In this document: piece by piece, positions 33,000 through 43,476 of the stretch
How the letters are laid out: each line of letters opens with the position of its first letter
Numbering within the stretch: the stretch's first letter is position 1
Source of the DNA: Myxococcus sp. CA023
GTDB taxonomy: Bacteria; Myxococcota; Myxococcia; Myxococcales; Myxococcaceae
DNA length: 64,000 nucleotides
Direction: 5' to 3'
Assembly (NCBI RefSeq): GCF_010998615.1
Contig: NZ_JAAEAH010000004.1
Location: forward strand, 119,569 to 183,568
Notes under the pieces: model-generated
What the model was told of the DNA's origin: nothing
Databases searched by the model: none
What the model saw: only the letters and a program-made list of their open reading frames with translations
Position numbers and translations under genes: made by a program

Positions 33000-33090
33000 G
33001 AAGTGAGGGGGCTCGTGCCAAAAAGACGCCGCCCCTGATTCCACTGTCTATCACGTCGCGCACGGGAGTGCGCGTTTCTGGGCGACGGTG

Positions 33091-35169
33091 TCAGTCCACC
33101 GGGTCCAATCTACCCGGAGGGGGCCCATCCAGCCCCACGGACGCCTCGGGCTCCGCCTCCAGGGTGGACAGGATGCACCGGTCGAACGGTGCGTCCTCCC
33201 CGCCGGGCAGTTCCTGGAGGAACCGGGACGGCCGCAGGAGGATCCGCTCCCCGTCCCGGGGCAGCACCGACTGGGGGTACACCAGCGCCAGGGTGTCTCG
33301 CGCCCGGGTCAGGGCCACGTAGAACAGCCGCCGCTCCTCTTCCTCCTCCTCAGGCAAGCGCGTGGCCAATGACAGCGGAAACCGCCCGTCCGCCAGCCAC
33401 AGGACGAAGACGGCCCGCCACTCAAGTCCCTTGGCCTGATGGACGGTGGACAGCGTCAGGCACGCCTCCGGCCCCTCCTCCCTCAAGGCCTCCCCCGCCG
33501 CGAACTCCGACACCAGGGCGATCTCCGACAGGAAGCGCGCCACGTCCTCGAAGCGGCCGGCGAACTCCGCCAGCTGGCGGACGTCGTCTTCCCGGTGCTC
33601 CTCCTCGGAGAACTCCGCCCGGAGGAAGTCCGCGTAGCCCCCGGCGAGGATGTCCTCGATGAGGCGCCCTGGTGAGGGGGACGCCTCCGGCCGGGTCAAC
33701 CGCCCCATCAGGTCACCGAAGGCCTGGAATCCCTTCAGCGCCTTGCGTGGCAGGTGCGCGCGGACGTCCGCATGGGCCAGCCCCTCCGCCAGGGGTGTCC
33801 CCTCCGGCGATGCGCGCAGAGCGGTCCAGAGGTGCTCGGCCGTCGCCGGTCCCACGCCTGGGACGCGCCGGATGACGCGCTTGAAGGCCAGCTCATCCCC
33901 CGGGTTGTTCACCAGCCGGAGGTGGGCCAGCACGTCCTTGATGTGGGACTGCTCGAAGAAGCGGACGCCGGAGCGCACCCGGAACGGGATGCCGCATCGG
34001 GTCAACTCCAGTTGGAGCTCCAGCGAGTGATTGTGGGCCCGGTACAGCACGGCCATGGCCTCCAGGGACAGGCCCTGGTCGCGGAGCTCACCGATGCGCT
34101 GGGCCACGTAGGCGGCCTGCTCCCCGGCGTCCCGGGCGGGGACGATGAGCGGCTTGACGCCCGGGGACCGTGCCGCCGTCAGCACCTTGGGGAACTGGTT
34201 CGTGTTGAGCGCGATGGAGGTGTTGGCCAGCCGCAGGATTTCCGGCGTGGAGCGGTAGTTGCGCGTCAGCGCATGGACGGAGCAGCCCGGGTAGCGTTCA
34301 GGGAAGCCGATGATGTTGGTGAAGTCCGCGCCCCGGAAGCTGTAGATGGACTGGCAGTCGTCCCCCACCACCGTGAGGTCCTTGCGCTCTCCGGCGAGCA
34401 GATCCACCAGGTCGCCCTGGAGCCGGTTGGTGTCCTGGTACTCGTCCACGAGCACGCAGCGGAAGCGTTCGGTGAGCTGCGCCTTCACGTCCGGGTGATG
34501 CGTCAGCAGGCGCTTGAGGTGCACCAGCAGATCATCGAAGTCCATCAGGTGCATCTGCGCCTTGCGCTGCTGGAAGCGCGCGGCGGCGGCGAGCACCTCG
34601 GGCGCCAGCGGCAACATCTGCGGCCGGCGGTCCATCAGCACGTGTGACACGGGCTGCTGGAGGTTGGCCGCCAGGGAAACCAGGTCCAACACCAGGTCTG
34701 GCCGGGGGAAGCGCTTGTCGCTCTTGAGCCGGCGCTCGGCGATGCACGTCACCATCAAGTCCCGCGCGTCCTCGCGGTCCAGCACGGTGAAGTTCGTGGA
34801 GAAACCCAGCACGCCCGCGTACTGGCGCAGCAGCACGTGCGCGGCATGGTGGAAGGTGCCGCCGAGGATGCGCCGCACGTCCACGAAGGCGCCGGCCAGC
34901 TCCGCCACTCGGCGCGTCATCTCCCGGGCCGCCTTGTTGGTGAAGGTGAGCAGGAGGATGCCCTCGGGCGGAACACCCCGCTCCAGCATGCGCGCCACCC
35001 GGAAGGTCAGCGTGCGCGTCTTGCCGGAGCCCGCGCCGGCAATCACCAACACGGGCCCCTCCCCCGCCTCCACCGCGCGCAACTGCTCCTCGTTGAGGAG
35101 CGCGGCATAGTCGATCCGCAGCGAGGGCGTCGCGGCCGGAGCCTGGAGCGTATCGGTGCGGGAGGCCAT
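33091..35169 (-). CDS. UvrD/PcrA-type ATP-dependent DNA helicase
   Basis: A 692-residue superfamily 1A helicase: Q-motif LNEEQLRAV, Walker A VIAGAGSGKTRTL, Walker B VLVDEYQDTN, motif III GDDCQSIYSFRGAD, motif IV RNYRSTPEI, motif V STVHQAKGLEW and motif VI YVALTRARDTL. It translocates 3' to 5' on single-stranded DNA in repair or replication restart. The family C-terminus is short, and no RecB-like nuclease is fused. The start at 35169 (MASRTDTLQAPA) was chosen because the upstream extension lacks homology. Confidence 0.9.
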   Translation of the reverse strand: MASRTDTLQAPAATPSLRIDYAALLNEEQLRAVEAGEGPVLVIAGAGSGKTRTLTFRVARMLERGVPPEGILLLTFTNKAAREMTRRVAELAGAFVDVRRILGGTFHHAAHVLLRQYAGVLGFSTNFTVLDREDARDLMVTCIAERRLKSDKRFPRPDLVLDLVSLAANLQQPVSHVLMDRRPQMLPLAPEVLAAAARFQQRKAQMHLMDFDDLLVHLKRLLTHHPDVKAQLTERFRCVLVDEYQDTNRLQGDLVDLLAGERKDLTVVGDDCQSIYSFRGADFTNIIGFPERYPGCSVHALTRNYRSTPEILRLANTSIALNTNQFPKVLTAARSPGVKPLIVPARDAGEQAAYVAQRIGELRDQGLSLEAMAVLYRAHNHSLELQLELTRCGIPFRVRSGVRFFEQSHIKDVLAHLRLVNNPGDELAFKRVIRRVPGVGPATAEHLWTALRASPEGTPLAEGLAHADVRAHLPRKALKGFQAFGDLMGRLTRPEASPSPGRLIEDILAGGYADFLRAEFSEEEHREDDVRQLAEFAGRFEDVARFLSEIALVSEFAAGEALREEGPEACLTLSTVHQAKGLEWRAVFVLWLADGRFPLSLATRLPEEEEEERRLFYVALTRARDTLALVYPQSVLPRDGERILLRPSRFLQELPGGEDAPFDRCILSTLEAEPEASVGLDGPPPGRLDPVD

Positions 35170-35213
35170 GGGGACGCAGACTCTAACCGGCCCGGCGCCC
35201 CGGGACACCCGGA

Positions 35214-36905
35214 TCAGGGAACCGGCTTGAGCGCGGTCAGCCGCGCGGACGCGGCCTCGCGGACCTGGGGCGACGGATCCCGCTCCCGGGCCACCTCCAG
35301 GAGCAGCCGCCCCACCTGCGGCAGCTTCGTCGCCACCGAGTCCAGCGCGGCGGTGCGCTCCTTCACGGCATTCTCCAGGCGGTCACGCACACCGCGGTCC
35401 GCGCACGTCTTCACGCCGGGCGTCTGCTCACGTAGCAGCAGCTCCGCGTCCGCCAGCCGCGCGTCCGCCAGCCGCTTGGCGTCCGCCGCCTTGCGCTCGA
35501 ACTCCGCCAGGTCCTCGGGGAACTCGGTGCTCGCGGACCGGGCGCGGGCAATGGCCGCCACGGCGAAGTTCGCGTTGACGGCCGCCGCGCAGAGCTGCCG
35601 CGCCGACGCCAGGGGAACACGCCCTTCGGGCGTCACCGGCTCCTCCTGCGCCACCTCCAGGGACCACAGCGCCAGCTGCCGCGCCGCCACCGCCGCGGAG
35701 AAGTGCTGGCGCCGCTCCTCGCGAATCTGCACCCAGCGCCGCAGGATGACTGGATCCGGCACGCCCGACTCGGCGGCGCGCTGGTACTCCGTGGACGCCT
35801 GGGCCAACTGGCCGGACAGGTCCAGCAGCACCGCCACCGTGAGGTACATCTCCGCGCTGGTGGCGCGCTCACGGAGGGCGTCCAGGCGTGAGGACACCTC
35901 GTACTCCGCCACCGGCTTGGGCAGCGCCGCCAGCACCGTGCGCAGGGACTCCAGGGCGTGCTGACGGATCAGCGGGTTGCGCGCCGCGCGCAGGCTCTCC
36001 AGCAGCGGATCCAACACGCGCACCGACACGTGCTGCCCCAGCTCCTCCGCGGCCTGCCAGCGGTCCAGCGCGTCGGGCGCCACCAGCGCGCGGTTCAGGT
36101 CCTCCACCCCGCGCAGGTAGTGCCCCACGTGGGCGGCTTGGGCCAGTGGCTCCGGCCGGGCCAGGGCGGCGCGCTCGGCGCGGGCGTGGGCCAGCCGCTC
36201 CGGGAAGGCGGTGAGCTTCGGGCCCAGGGGATGGGCCTTCACCCGGGCCTCGGCCTCGTCCACCAAGCCGGAGACGAGCAGGCCTTCCACCTCCAGTTGC
36301 AGCAGCAGAACGCGCGCCTCCTCGCGGTGCGTGCCGGCCGGGTGCTCCTTGAGGTACGCGTAGAGCTTGGTCGCGCCGGAGGCCTTGGCCTGCGCGAAGG
36401 CTTGAGCATCCAGGCGGGCCTCCACGTCCTGGCGGCGGGGATCATCCGGCGACGCGCGCAGGTACTCCGCCAGCTTGCGCGGATCCTCCGTGGTGGCCAG
36501 CTCACGTGCTTCCGCCTCCGCCAGCAGGCGCTTCGCCTCGTCGCGCTGGACGCCGTCCGGGTGCTCCTGGAGGAACTGGCGCCAGCCGGCGACGGTGTCC
36601 GTCTCCTTCGCCCCGTTGAAGCGCAGGCCCTCCAACAGCGTCTTCGCCGTGCGCGCCTGGGCCGCGTCGGGGTACGCCTCCAGGAAGCGCTTGTAGGCAA
36701 TCACCGTGTGCAGGCGCTTCGCTTCCTCGAACTCCAGCTCCTCCAGCCGCGCCTCGGCCGCGTCGGTGTCCGCGTGCGTGGGGTACTCGCGAATGAAGGC
36801 GCGATAGCCGTCGATGGTGTCCTTCTTCGCCGCGCGGTCATACGGCGAGGGGATGCAGCCAGTGGCCAGCAATAGGACGGCGAGGGCTCGGCGAAAGGAG
36901 GCCAT
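35214..36905 (-). CDS. Large TPR/HEAT-like lipoprotein
   Basis: A 563-residue product with signal peptide MASFRRALAVLLLATGC (lipobox ATGC). The N-terminal 200 residues hold tandem helical units with the consensus FxxxYPxxxxxxxAxxxLEELxF, a Sel1/TPR-like pattern. The C-terminal half reads as HEAT-like and coiled-coil repeats (RLDALRERATSAEMYLTVAV, RDPSPQVREAASARLTAL). It is probably a periplasmic scaffold or assembly factor in a membrane complex. Function unknown. Confidence 0.65.
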   Translation of the reverse strand: MASFRRALAVLLLATGCIPSPYDRAAKKDTIDGYRAFIREYPTHADTDAAEARLEELEFEEAKRLHTVIAYKRFLEAYPDAAQARTAKTLLEGLRFNGAKETDTVAGWRQFLQEHPDGVQRDEAKRLLAEAEARELATTEDPRKLAEYLRASPDDPRRQDVEARLDAQAFAQAKASGATKLYAYLKEHPAGTHREEARVLLLQLEVEGLLVSGLVDEAEARVKAHPLGPKLTAFPERLAHARAERAALARPEPLAQAAHVGHYLRGVEDLNRALVAPDALDRWQAAEELGQHVSVRVLDPLLESLRAARNPLIRQHALESLRTVLAALPKPVAEYEVSSRLDALRERATSAEMYLTVAVLLDLSGQLAQASTEYQRAAESGVPDPVILRRWVQIREERRQHFSAAVAARQLALWSLEVAQEEPVTPEGRVPLASARQLCAAAVNANFAVAAIARARSASTEFPEDLAEFERKAADAKRLADARLADAELLLREQTPGVKTCADRGVRDRLENAVKERTAALDSVATKLPQVGRLLLEVARERDPSPQVREAASARLTALKPVP

Positions 36906-37039
36906 GTCCCTGGAGCAATACCGCACCCGCGCCCACCCGGAAACCCAAGCGCGGACGGACGGTCGCCTGGGTAGGTTTTTTGACGACACAGCTTCCCGGG
37001 CGGACCATGTCCCCCAGGACGCTACAGGGAGGTCGCACC

Positions 37040-37888
37040 ATGAGGACAGTCACGCTGATGGGAATCCTCGCCATGCTGGCGACCGGCTGCGCCACCACGG
37101 GCGCGCCGCTGGAGCCATGGCTGGACTCCTACAGTCTTCGCTACCGCTCCGCCTCCCCGCCCGCCTTCCCGCGCGAGTCCCTTTCCAAGCAGGTGGCCAC
37201 CGCGAACCGCGAGGCGCCCGCGGCGCGTCCCGGCACGGTGGCCGCCCGCCCGGCCAAGGCGCCGGGTGGCAAGTCCCGCGCGACGCCGGCCCGGGCCACG
37301 CGCCCCCCCCCCGTGGCCGGTGATGCCCGCGCCAAGGTGGTGACCACGGCGCGCTCGCTGGTGGGCAAGACGCAAGTCGCACTCAACGGCCGCAAGTACC
37401 CGTCCGACTGCACCGGCCTCATCGAAGGCGTCTACGCCCAGGCCGGCGTCACCTTCCGGGGAACGGTGCAGCCCGGCGACAACGGCGTCACCGCCATGTA
37501 CCGCTTCGCCCGCTCGCGAGGCCACGTGTACTCGGAAGAGCGGCCGACCCCGGGCGACCTCGTCTTCTTCAACGAGACGTATGACCAGAACCGCGATGGG
37601 CGCCGCAATGACGGCCTCACCCACGTGGGCATCGTGGAGAACGTCAGCGCCAGCGGGACGGTCACCGTCATCCACCGCGTGCGCCGAGGCGTCGTGCGCT
37701 ACCGCATGAACCTGGAACGCCCGCACCTTCGGAGGGATCCGAAGACGGGCGAGGTGCTCAACGACATGCTCCGGCACCCGGGCCCCAACCGCGAGCCCGT
37801 CCTCACCGGGCAGCTCTTCGGGGGCTATGGCAGCGTGCTGCCCAAGAGTCCCAAAGCCCAGAAGCCCGTCCCCGTGGCACTCCGGTAA
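37040..37888 (+). CDS. NlpC/P60-like lipoprotein
   Basis: A 282-residue product with signal peptide MRTVTLMGILAMLATGC (lipobox). A basic, Pro/Ala-rich linker runs to about residue 95. An NlpC/P60-like cysteine peptidase domain follows: SDCTGLIEGVYAQAG with candidate catalytic Cys, PGDLVFFNET, and THVGIVENVS with candidate His. These enzymes usually cut peptidoglycan stems. It is convergent with the GT2 gene, separated by only 18 bases. Confidence 0.75.
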   Translation: MRTVTLMGILAMLATGCATTGAPLEPWLDSYSLRYRSASPPAFPRESLSKQVATANREAPAARPGTVAARPAKAPGGKSRATPARATRPPPVAGDARAKVVTTARSLVGKTQVALNGRKYPSDCTGLIEGVYAQAGVTFRGTVQPGDNGVTAMYRFARSRGHVYSEERPTPGDLVFFNETYDQNRDGRRNDGLTHVGIVENVSASGTVTVIHRVRRGVVRYRMNLERPHLRRDPKTGEVLNDMLRHPGPNREPVLTGQLFGGYGSVLPKSPKAQKPVPVALR

Positions 37889-37906
37889 CGGGCTCCTGGA
37901 TTCCGA

Positions 37907-39088
37907 CTACGCGCGCGCCGTCCGGTCCCACGCGGCGCGCTGCGAGTTGCGCAGGAAGCGCCAGAACCCCACGACGATGGCCAGGTTCATGGTCACGAAG
38001 TAGTACGCCACCGACGCGGCCTTCTTCGCCGTGCCCCGCTTCAGCACCCCCGTCTTCCCCAGGTACGCGAGCGCGTAGAACAGCACCTGGCTGAACAGGG
38101 TGAACTGGTAGAAGAGCCGGTCCAGCAGGAACAGGTTCGCCACCAGCGCCATCCCCATCAGCGCGGGGGCGCACCAGCGCAGCAGCTTGTGCGACCAGAA
38201 GGCGAAGGCCGGGAAGCCCGCGGTCGGCAGCAACAGCCCGGGCACCATGCGGATGCTCTGGAAGTTGCCCGCGGCGATGCGCGCCCGGCGGCCGAACTCC
38301 TTGCCGTAATCCTCCGTGGTCTCCTCGTGCGCCACGGCGTGCTCTTCGTAAACGACCTTGTAGCCCTGATCCAGGATGCGCAGCGGAATCACGAAGTCGT
38401 CCACGATGGTGGACGGCGGCAGCAGGGTGAACAGCGAGCGCCGGATGGCATAGAGGCCACCGTTGGCGCCCACCACCGCGCCGCGCCGCCCCTCGTACAT
38501 CTTGATGAGCGACTCGTAGCTCCAGTACGCGCTCTCCTCGTAGTCCTGCTTCGTGGGGTTGTAGAGCCGCAGCTTGCCGCAGACGGCCCCCACCTCCGGG
38601 TCCTCGAAGTGGCGCACCAGCCGCTCGATGGCCTCGGGTTCGATCATCGTGTTGGCGTCGGAAAGAACGACGATGCTCCCCTGCGCCATGGGGATGCAGC
38701 GGTTGAGCACCGTCGTCTTGCCCGCCCGAGGCGCCGGCGACAGCCGCACGCGCGCGTCGGAGCAAGCGCGGACGATGTCATCCGTCCCGTCCGACGAACC
38801 ATCCGAACCGATGAGCACCTCGAACCGCTCCGCCGGGTACGCCAGCGCGAGGCTGTTCTCCAGCTTCTGCTGGATGCACGAAGCCTCGTTGTAGGCCGCC
38901 ACCACCAGACTCACCGAGGGCAACGCCCGCTGCCCGCCGGAGCCTTGATTGACTGTTTCCGCGCGCCGTACATCGCGGGCGTTCTTGAGCACCTGCGCGG
39001 CCCCTTCGAGCAAAAAAAGGCTCAAGGGGTAGAGAAAGTAAGTGTGTGCTAGCAGCAGCACGGCACACCAGAAGAAGACCTCCGCCAT
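37907..39088 (-). CDS. Membrane-bound family-2 glycosyltransferase
   Basis: A 393-residue GT2 with an N-terminal membrane helix, a cytosolic catalytic domain and three or four C-terminal membrane helices. Motifs: VSLVVAAYNEASCI, GSDGSSDGT, VVLSDANTM (DxD-like), VDDFVIPLR (ED-like) and RRARIAAGN. The Q/RxxRW-like position reads GRRARI, as in bacterial wall or exopolysaccharide GT2s that may add sugars processively. The start is ATG 39088; a TTG sits one codon earlier. Polymer unknown. Confidence 0.82.
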   Translation of the reverse strand: MAEVFFWCAVLLLAHTYFLYPLSLFLLEGAAQVLKNARDVRRAETVNQGSGGQRALPSVSLVVAAYNEASCIQQKLENSLALAYPAERFEVLIGSDGSSDGTDDIVRACSDARVRLSPAPRAGKTTVLNRCIPMAQGSIVVLSDANTMIEPEAIERLVRHFEDPEVGAVCGKLRLYNPTKQDYEESAYWSYESLIKMYEGRRGAVVGANGGLYAIRRSLFTLLPPSTIVDDFVIPLRILDQGYKVVYEEHAVAHEETTEDYGKEFGRRARIAAGNFQSIRMVPGLLLPTAGFPAFAFWSHKLLRWCAPALMGMALVANLFLLDRLFYQFTLFSQVLFYALAYLGKTGVLKRGTAKKAASVAYYFVTMNLAIVVGFWRFLRNSQRAAWDRTARA

Positions 39089-39254
39089 CAACCCTGCCTC
39101 CCAGCATCCCGTCCTCGAAACGGGTCCAGGTTCAGCAAGAGGCGTGCCTCCTCCACGCGCTTGGAATCACACGCAGTGGCGCCACGGAGGGCTCTGCACT
39201 GGGCGAGGGACTGGACTTTCTCTAGCCCTCGAAACGGCGGAAGCGGTCGTCGTT

Positions 39255-41633
39255 TCAGGGCGAGGCGGCGTCCGCGTCAATCTGCGCGATCAGCCGAGCC
39301 GCCGCCTGGTGGTGCGGATTCAGCGCCACGGCGTCGTCCAGGAGTGAACGGGCGGCGGCCGTGTCCTTCAGCTTCAGCGCCACGCGAGCACCGAGCAGGT
39401 AGGCGCGCAGCAGCGTGCTGTCCGCCTGGCGCAGCGCCTCCAAATCCTTGGCCACCGCCTCGAGCGACTCCGGCGGCGACCCGGCGGTCAGCGCGTACTC
39501 GGCCCGAGCCAGCGTGCTCCACGGGTACGGTGCGCTCTCCACGTTGCGCAGACGCTCGGCCAGGGCCAGGGAGTCCGGCGCCGCCAGGACGGAGGCATGG
39601 AGGGCGCGTGCCTTGAGCCGTGCCGCCGCGGCACTTGGCGGCTCGGACTCCGGCGCGTTGCTCAGCGGGGCCAGGTGCACGTCCAGTTCCTTGCGAAGCG
39701 TGTCGGTGGTGACACGCAGGGATGCCATTTCGCGCGCGTTGGCGTCCTGCTCCTGCTGGAGTGAGGTGCGGCGAGCCACCTGGTCGGCAAGGACGCGCAT
39801 CTTCGCCGCGGCCTCCAGCCCACGGGCGATGGCAGCGCCCCTGAGACGCAGACGCTCGGCATCAGCCTGGACATCCGACAGACTCAGCGTGAGCGCTACC
39901 GCCAGCTCGGCCTGGACGTCGACGTAGCCGGGATTCTCGGTGGCGATGGTTCGCAGCTGTTCGATGGCCTGATTACGGGAGGCGGAGTCATCCCGACGGA
40001 GCAGCACCGACGCACGGTCCGTCTCATCCACCACCTTGGCGGGGATCTCCACCCCGCGATTCTTCAGCGCGACGTAGCCCAGCGAGGCCACCACGATGAG
40101 TCCAACCAGGATGGCCAGCACCACCCGGGGACGGATTCGCTGGGAGCTGCCGTGCTCGAACGCCCGCGCTCCGTCCATCGACAGACGGGTCGACGCAATC
40201 AGGTCCGGAGGGAGCTCCAGTGGGGCCCGGCGCGATGCGGCTCCGGCCAGAGGGCCCAGGTCCGAGGCACTGGAGTCATTGGGGGAACTCAGCCCCCCTG
40301 CCCCAGCGCCCGGCGTCGCGGTGGGCTCCGATTCTGGCGGAAGCTGGATGCCACTGTCGGCGCCGGACAGCGGTGACAGGCCAAAGGGGCTCGTCGCTCG
40401 GACGCTCGCGAAGGGCTCGGCGGCATCCGGTGACGACGTGGGGGCATCGCCGGACAGGCTCGCGGGCGCGGCAACGGGCGGCACGGAGCCGAAGATCCGC
40501 TTCGACCCCACAGGTGCCTCGGAGGCAGACGGCTGAATGGCGCTGAACGTCTGGCTGCGCCCCAATGGGGCCACGGAATCGCTCGCGGGAGGCGCGGCGA
40601 ATCCAACGGGGACGCCGTCCGCCGAGGCGGAGCCCTGAGATGCAACCCGCGCCCCGCCGACGTGAATCGGGCTCACGGGAGGAGGCGTGGGCACGGCCCC
40701 CGGGTCTGGCATCATGAAAGCGCCAGCCTGCGGAGGTGCGTACGCACCAAAGGTCTGGGTCGCGTTGCCTGGTGCCACGGAGCCATGTCCGGCACTCCCT
40801 GGCGTCCCGTGTTGCTGTCCGGAAACCGTGCCGTAGGTCTGCGTCCTTCCTACGGGGGGAATGACAGGTGCCACCGGAGGAACCGCGCCGAACGTCTGTG
40901 TCCCGGCTCCGGGAGTTCCGCCCTGCGACGAGGTGCCAGCATCGGCCGCCGGTCCCCTGAAAGGCATCGTCCCGAACGCCTGCGTCTGCGGCGCGGGGGC
41001 TACCGGGGGCACCGCGCCGAACGCCTGCGTCGCGTTGCCTGCCTGCTGCGGGCTCGGCACTGCGGCGAACGCCTGCGTCCTGCCCACAGGGGGCACCGCC
41101 CCGAACGCCTGTGTCGCGTTGTCAGTTCCCCGCCCAGTCGCCGGAACTGCCCCGAACGTCTGCGTGGATCCAACGGGAGGCACCGCTCCGAAGGTCTGCG
41201 TTGCGTTGCTCGCCACGGGAGGCACCGCGCCGAACGTCTGCGTCGGGTTGCTCGCTGCCGGAACCGCTCCGAAGGTCTGCGTCGTTCCAACGGGTGCTAC
41301 GGGGGGCACCGCCCCAAACGCCTGCGTCGCGTTGTCGGCGCCCTGCCCCTTCGACGCCACTGCGCCGAACACCTGCGTCGTCGTCGTCACGGGCGAACCC
41401 GCCGTGGCGCCAGGGGGAGTCCCCGCGAAGAGCTGCGTGGACCTCATGCTCGAGCGCGCGGGCCCCGCCCCGCCCGTCACCGCCGGAGTCGAGCGCGAGG
41501 GCGGCGGCGCACCGTGTGGCGTGGCCATGAACACGTAACCACAGCGCGTGCACTGAACGGAGGCGCCCCCCGGCGGCAGCAAGCGGGAGTCGAGGACGTA
41601 CTGCATCGAGCACTGAGGGCACGAGATCTGCAC
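39255..41633 (-). CDS. Zinc-ribbon membrane protein with TQxFGAV repeats and TPR-like C-terminus
   Basis: A 792-residue protein. Residues 1-35 form an MJ0042-type zinc ribbon (CPQC, then CTRCGYVF). About residues 60-310 contain roughly fifteen copies of a short unit around TQ(T/A)FGAVPPV, separated by Ala/Pro/Gly-rich spacers. One membrane helix follows (VVLAILVGLIVVASLGYVAL), then a periplasmic helical domain with TPR-like units. Myxobacterial polarity and gliding proteins often join a cytoplasmic zinc ribbon to repeats and a membrane anchor, so a scaffold role is plausible. The repeated Thr residues could be kinase or FHA targets; that is speculation. Confidence 0.75.
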   Translation of the reverse strand: MQISCPQCSMQYVLDSRLLPPGGASVQCTRCGYVFMATPHGAPPPSRSTPAVTGGAGPARSSMRSTQLFAGTPPGATAGSPVTTTTQVFGAVASKGQGADNATQAFGAVPPVAPVGTTQTFGAVPAASNPTQTFGAVPPVASNATQTFGAVPPVGSTQTFGAVPATGRGTDNATQAFGAVPPVGRTQAFAAVPSPQQAGNATQAFGAVPPVAPAPQTQAFGTMPFRGPAADAGTSSQGGTPGAGTQTFGAVPPVAPVIPPVGRTQTYGTVSGQQHGTPGSAGHGSVAPGNATQTFGAYAPPQAGAFMMPDPGAVPTPPPVSPIHVGGARVASQGSASADGVPVGFAAPPASDSVAPLGRSQTFSAIQPSASEAPVGSKRIFGSVPPVAAPASLSGDAPTSSPDAAEPFASVRATSPFGLSPLSGADSGIQLPPESEPTATPGAGAGGLSSPNDSSASDLGPLAGAASRRAPLELPPDLIASTRLSMDGARAFEHGSSQRIRPRVVLAILVGLIVVASLGYVALKNRGVEIPAKVVDETDRASVLLRRDDSASRNQAIEQLRTIATENPGYVDVQAELAVALTLSLSDVQADAERLRLRGAAIARGLEAAAKMRVLADQVARRTSLQQEQDANAREMASLRVTTDTLRKELDVHLAPLSNAPESEPPSAAAARLKARALHASVLAAPDSLALAERLRNVESAPYPWSTLARAEYALTAGSPPESLEAVAKDLEALRQADSTLLRAYLLGARVALKLKDTAAARSLLDDAVALNPHHQAAARLIAQIDADAASP

Positions 41634-41642
41634 TCGAAATGC

Positions 41643-42059
41643 TTACCACACGGACCCGGCGTCGGGAGGCGCTCCAAGCGCCGTGGCCGCCCGGAGGGTC
41701 TGCAACTTGGCAGCACCCACGCCACGGACGGCATCCACGTCATCCCAGCTCTTGAAACCGCCCTGCTCCTCGCGAGCCTCCACGAGGCTCCGCGCCAGGG
41801 AGCGCCCGACGCCCGGGAGCAGGGCAAGCTCCTCCTCGGTCGCCGAGTTCAAATCCAACGGACGCCCCAGGGCCAGCGCCTGAGCCCCGGTCGGCACGGC
41901 ACCGTCTCCACAGGTGGCCACACCATCCGGACGGATCCGCACTGACTCAGCGGCGCAGTCCAACGCGGGCGCCGTATCTGGCCAGCGCAGGCGTGCGATG
42001 ACGCCCACGCCCAACACCCCCAGCGCGACGGCGGCGAGCGCGGCGGTGCGGCTCGCCAC
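41643..42059 (-). CDS. ComEA-like helix-hairpin-helix protein
   Basis: A 138-residue protein with an N-terminal membrane or signal segment ([19 protein letters not shown]). A C-terminal helix-hairpin-helix pair follows: [20 protein letters not shown] and [20 protein letters not shown]. ComEA proteins bind double-stranded DNA at the cell surface during natural transformation. Two cysteines in the linker may form a disulfide. It lies directly after the aspartate kinase gene, a few bases apart. Confidence 0.82.
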   Translation of the reverse strand: MASRTAALAAVALGVLGVGVIARLRWPDTAPALDCAAESVRIRPDGVATCGDGAVPTGAQALALGRPLDLNSATEEELALLPGVGRSLARSLVEAREEQGGFKSWDDVDAVRGVGAAKLQTLRAATALGAPPDAGSVW

Positions 42060-42063
42060 GCGC

Positions 42064-43341
42064 TCAGACCTTCTCGCCCATCAGGGCCGCCGTCTCGGAG
42101 ACGGAGGAGACGCCTTCCGGCGGCATCGGCTGATCCAACCCGAAGGCGGTGTGCAACGCGCGCACGGCCAGCTCCGTGTACTTGGCGTGGACCACGCAGG
42201 ACACCTTGATCTCCGACGTGGAGATCATCTGGATGTTGATGCCCTCGGCGGACAGCGCCCGGAACATCCGCGCCGCCACACCCGAGTGATTGCGCATGCC
42301 CACACCCACGATGGACACCTTCGCGATGTCCCCGTCAGTCTCGATACCGGACGCGCCAATCTCCTCAGCGACCTTCCGCACCACTTCCTGCGCGGCGAGG
42401 AAGTCCGCCTTGCCCACGGTGAAGGTCACGTCCGTGCGTCCGTCCTTGGACGGGTTCTGCACGATGAGGTCCACCACGATGTGCTTCTCATCGAGCGGTC
42501 CGAAGATCTTCGCCGCGGCGCCCGCGATGTCCGGCACACCACACACCGTGATCTTCGCCTCGTTGCGGTCATACGCGACGCCACGGACCAGCACATCCTC
42601 CATGGAACTGTCCTCCTCACACACGAGGGTGCCGAGGTCATCGGTGAAGGACGACTTCACCCACAGCGGCACCTTGTACTTCATGGCGAACTCGACCGAG
42701 CGGATCTGCAACACCTTGGCGCCCACGCTGGCCAACTCCAGCATCTCTTCGTAAGTGATGCGGTCCAGCTTGCGCGCGGACGGAACCATGTTGGGGTCGG
42801 TGGTGTAGACGCCGTCCACGTCCGTGTAGATTTCACAGGCGTCCGCGTTGAGCGCGGCGGCCACGGCCACGGCGGTGGTGTCGGAGCCACCACGGCCCAG
42901 CGTGGTGACGCTGCCGGACTCGTCCACGCCCTGGAAGCCCGCAACCACGACGATGTGGCCCCGGGCCAGCGCGGCGCGGATGGGCTGCGCGTCGATGCTC
43001 TTGATCCGCGCTTTGGAGAAGGTGCTGTCGGTGACGATGCGCACCTGTTGGCCGAGGAAGCTGGTCGCCTTCCCCTGCTGGGCGTGGATGGCCATGGCCA
43101 GCAGGCCGATGGTGACCTGCTCACCGGTGGCGACGACCACGTCCTGCTCGCGCTCGTCTGGCCGGTCGGTGATTTGCGCCACCAGTTTCAGCAGCCGGTT
43201 CGTCTCGCCGGACATGGCGGACACGACGACAACCACGTCATGCCCCGCCTCCTGGGCAGCCAGGCAGCGCAGGGCCACACTCTTGATGCGGGCCACGTCA
43301 CCTACAGAGGTACCGCCGTACTTCTGGACGATGAGTGCCAC
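42064..43341 (-). CDS. lysC: Aspartate kinase
   Basis: A 425-residue protein starting at GTG 43341: [20 protein letters not shown] with the KYGGTS catalytic motif, then [15 protein letters not shown] and [19 protein letters not shown]. Two ACT domains close the C-terminus, the usual sites for lysine/threonine feedback. It phosphorylates aspartate in the first step towards lysine, threonine, methionine and diaminopimelate. The length is normal for the monofunctional class. GGGAGG lies about 11 bases upstream. Confidence 0.95.
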   Translation of the reverse strand: MALIVQKYGGTSVGDVARIKSVALRCLAAQEAGHDVVVVVSAMSGETNRLLKLVAQITDRPDEREQDVVVATGEQVTIGLLAMAIHAQQGKATSFLGQQVRIVTDSTFSKARIKSIDAQPIRAALARGHIVVVAGFQGVDESGSVTTLGRGGSDTTAVAVAAALNADACEIYTDVDGVYTTDPNMVPSARKLDRITYEEMLELASVGAKVLQIRSVEFAMKYKVPLWVKSSFTDDLGTLVCEEDSSMEDVLVRGVAYDRNEAKITVCGVPDIAGAAAKIFGPLDEKHIVVDLIVQNPSKDGRTDVTFTVGKADFLAAQEVVRKVAEEIGASGIETDGDIAKVSIVGVGMRNHSGVAARMFRALSAEGINIQMISTSEIKVSCVVHAKYTELAVRALHTAFGLDQPMPPEGVSSVSETAALMGEKV

Positions 43342-43476
43342 GGCGCCTGCAACCTCCCTCTTCAGACGGGCGGGAGCTATACGAGCCCGGCCGGCGGGTG
43401 TAAAGCGCCGGCCAGCACCACCGCACCCGTTTACGTTAGGGTGCCCGCCCTTTCGCCGCACCCATTGGAGTCCCGA

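Noticed and set aside
41914..43476. N-terminal extension of the hutH frame by over 500 codons
   Set aside because: It is antisense to aspartate kinase and ComEA; HutH homology and a ribosome site begin at 43477.
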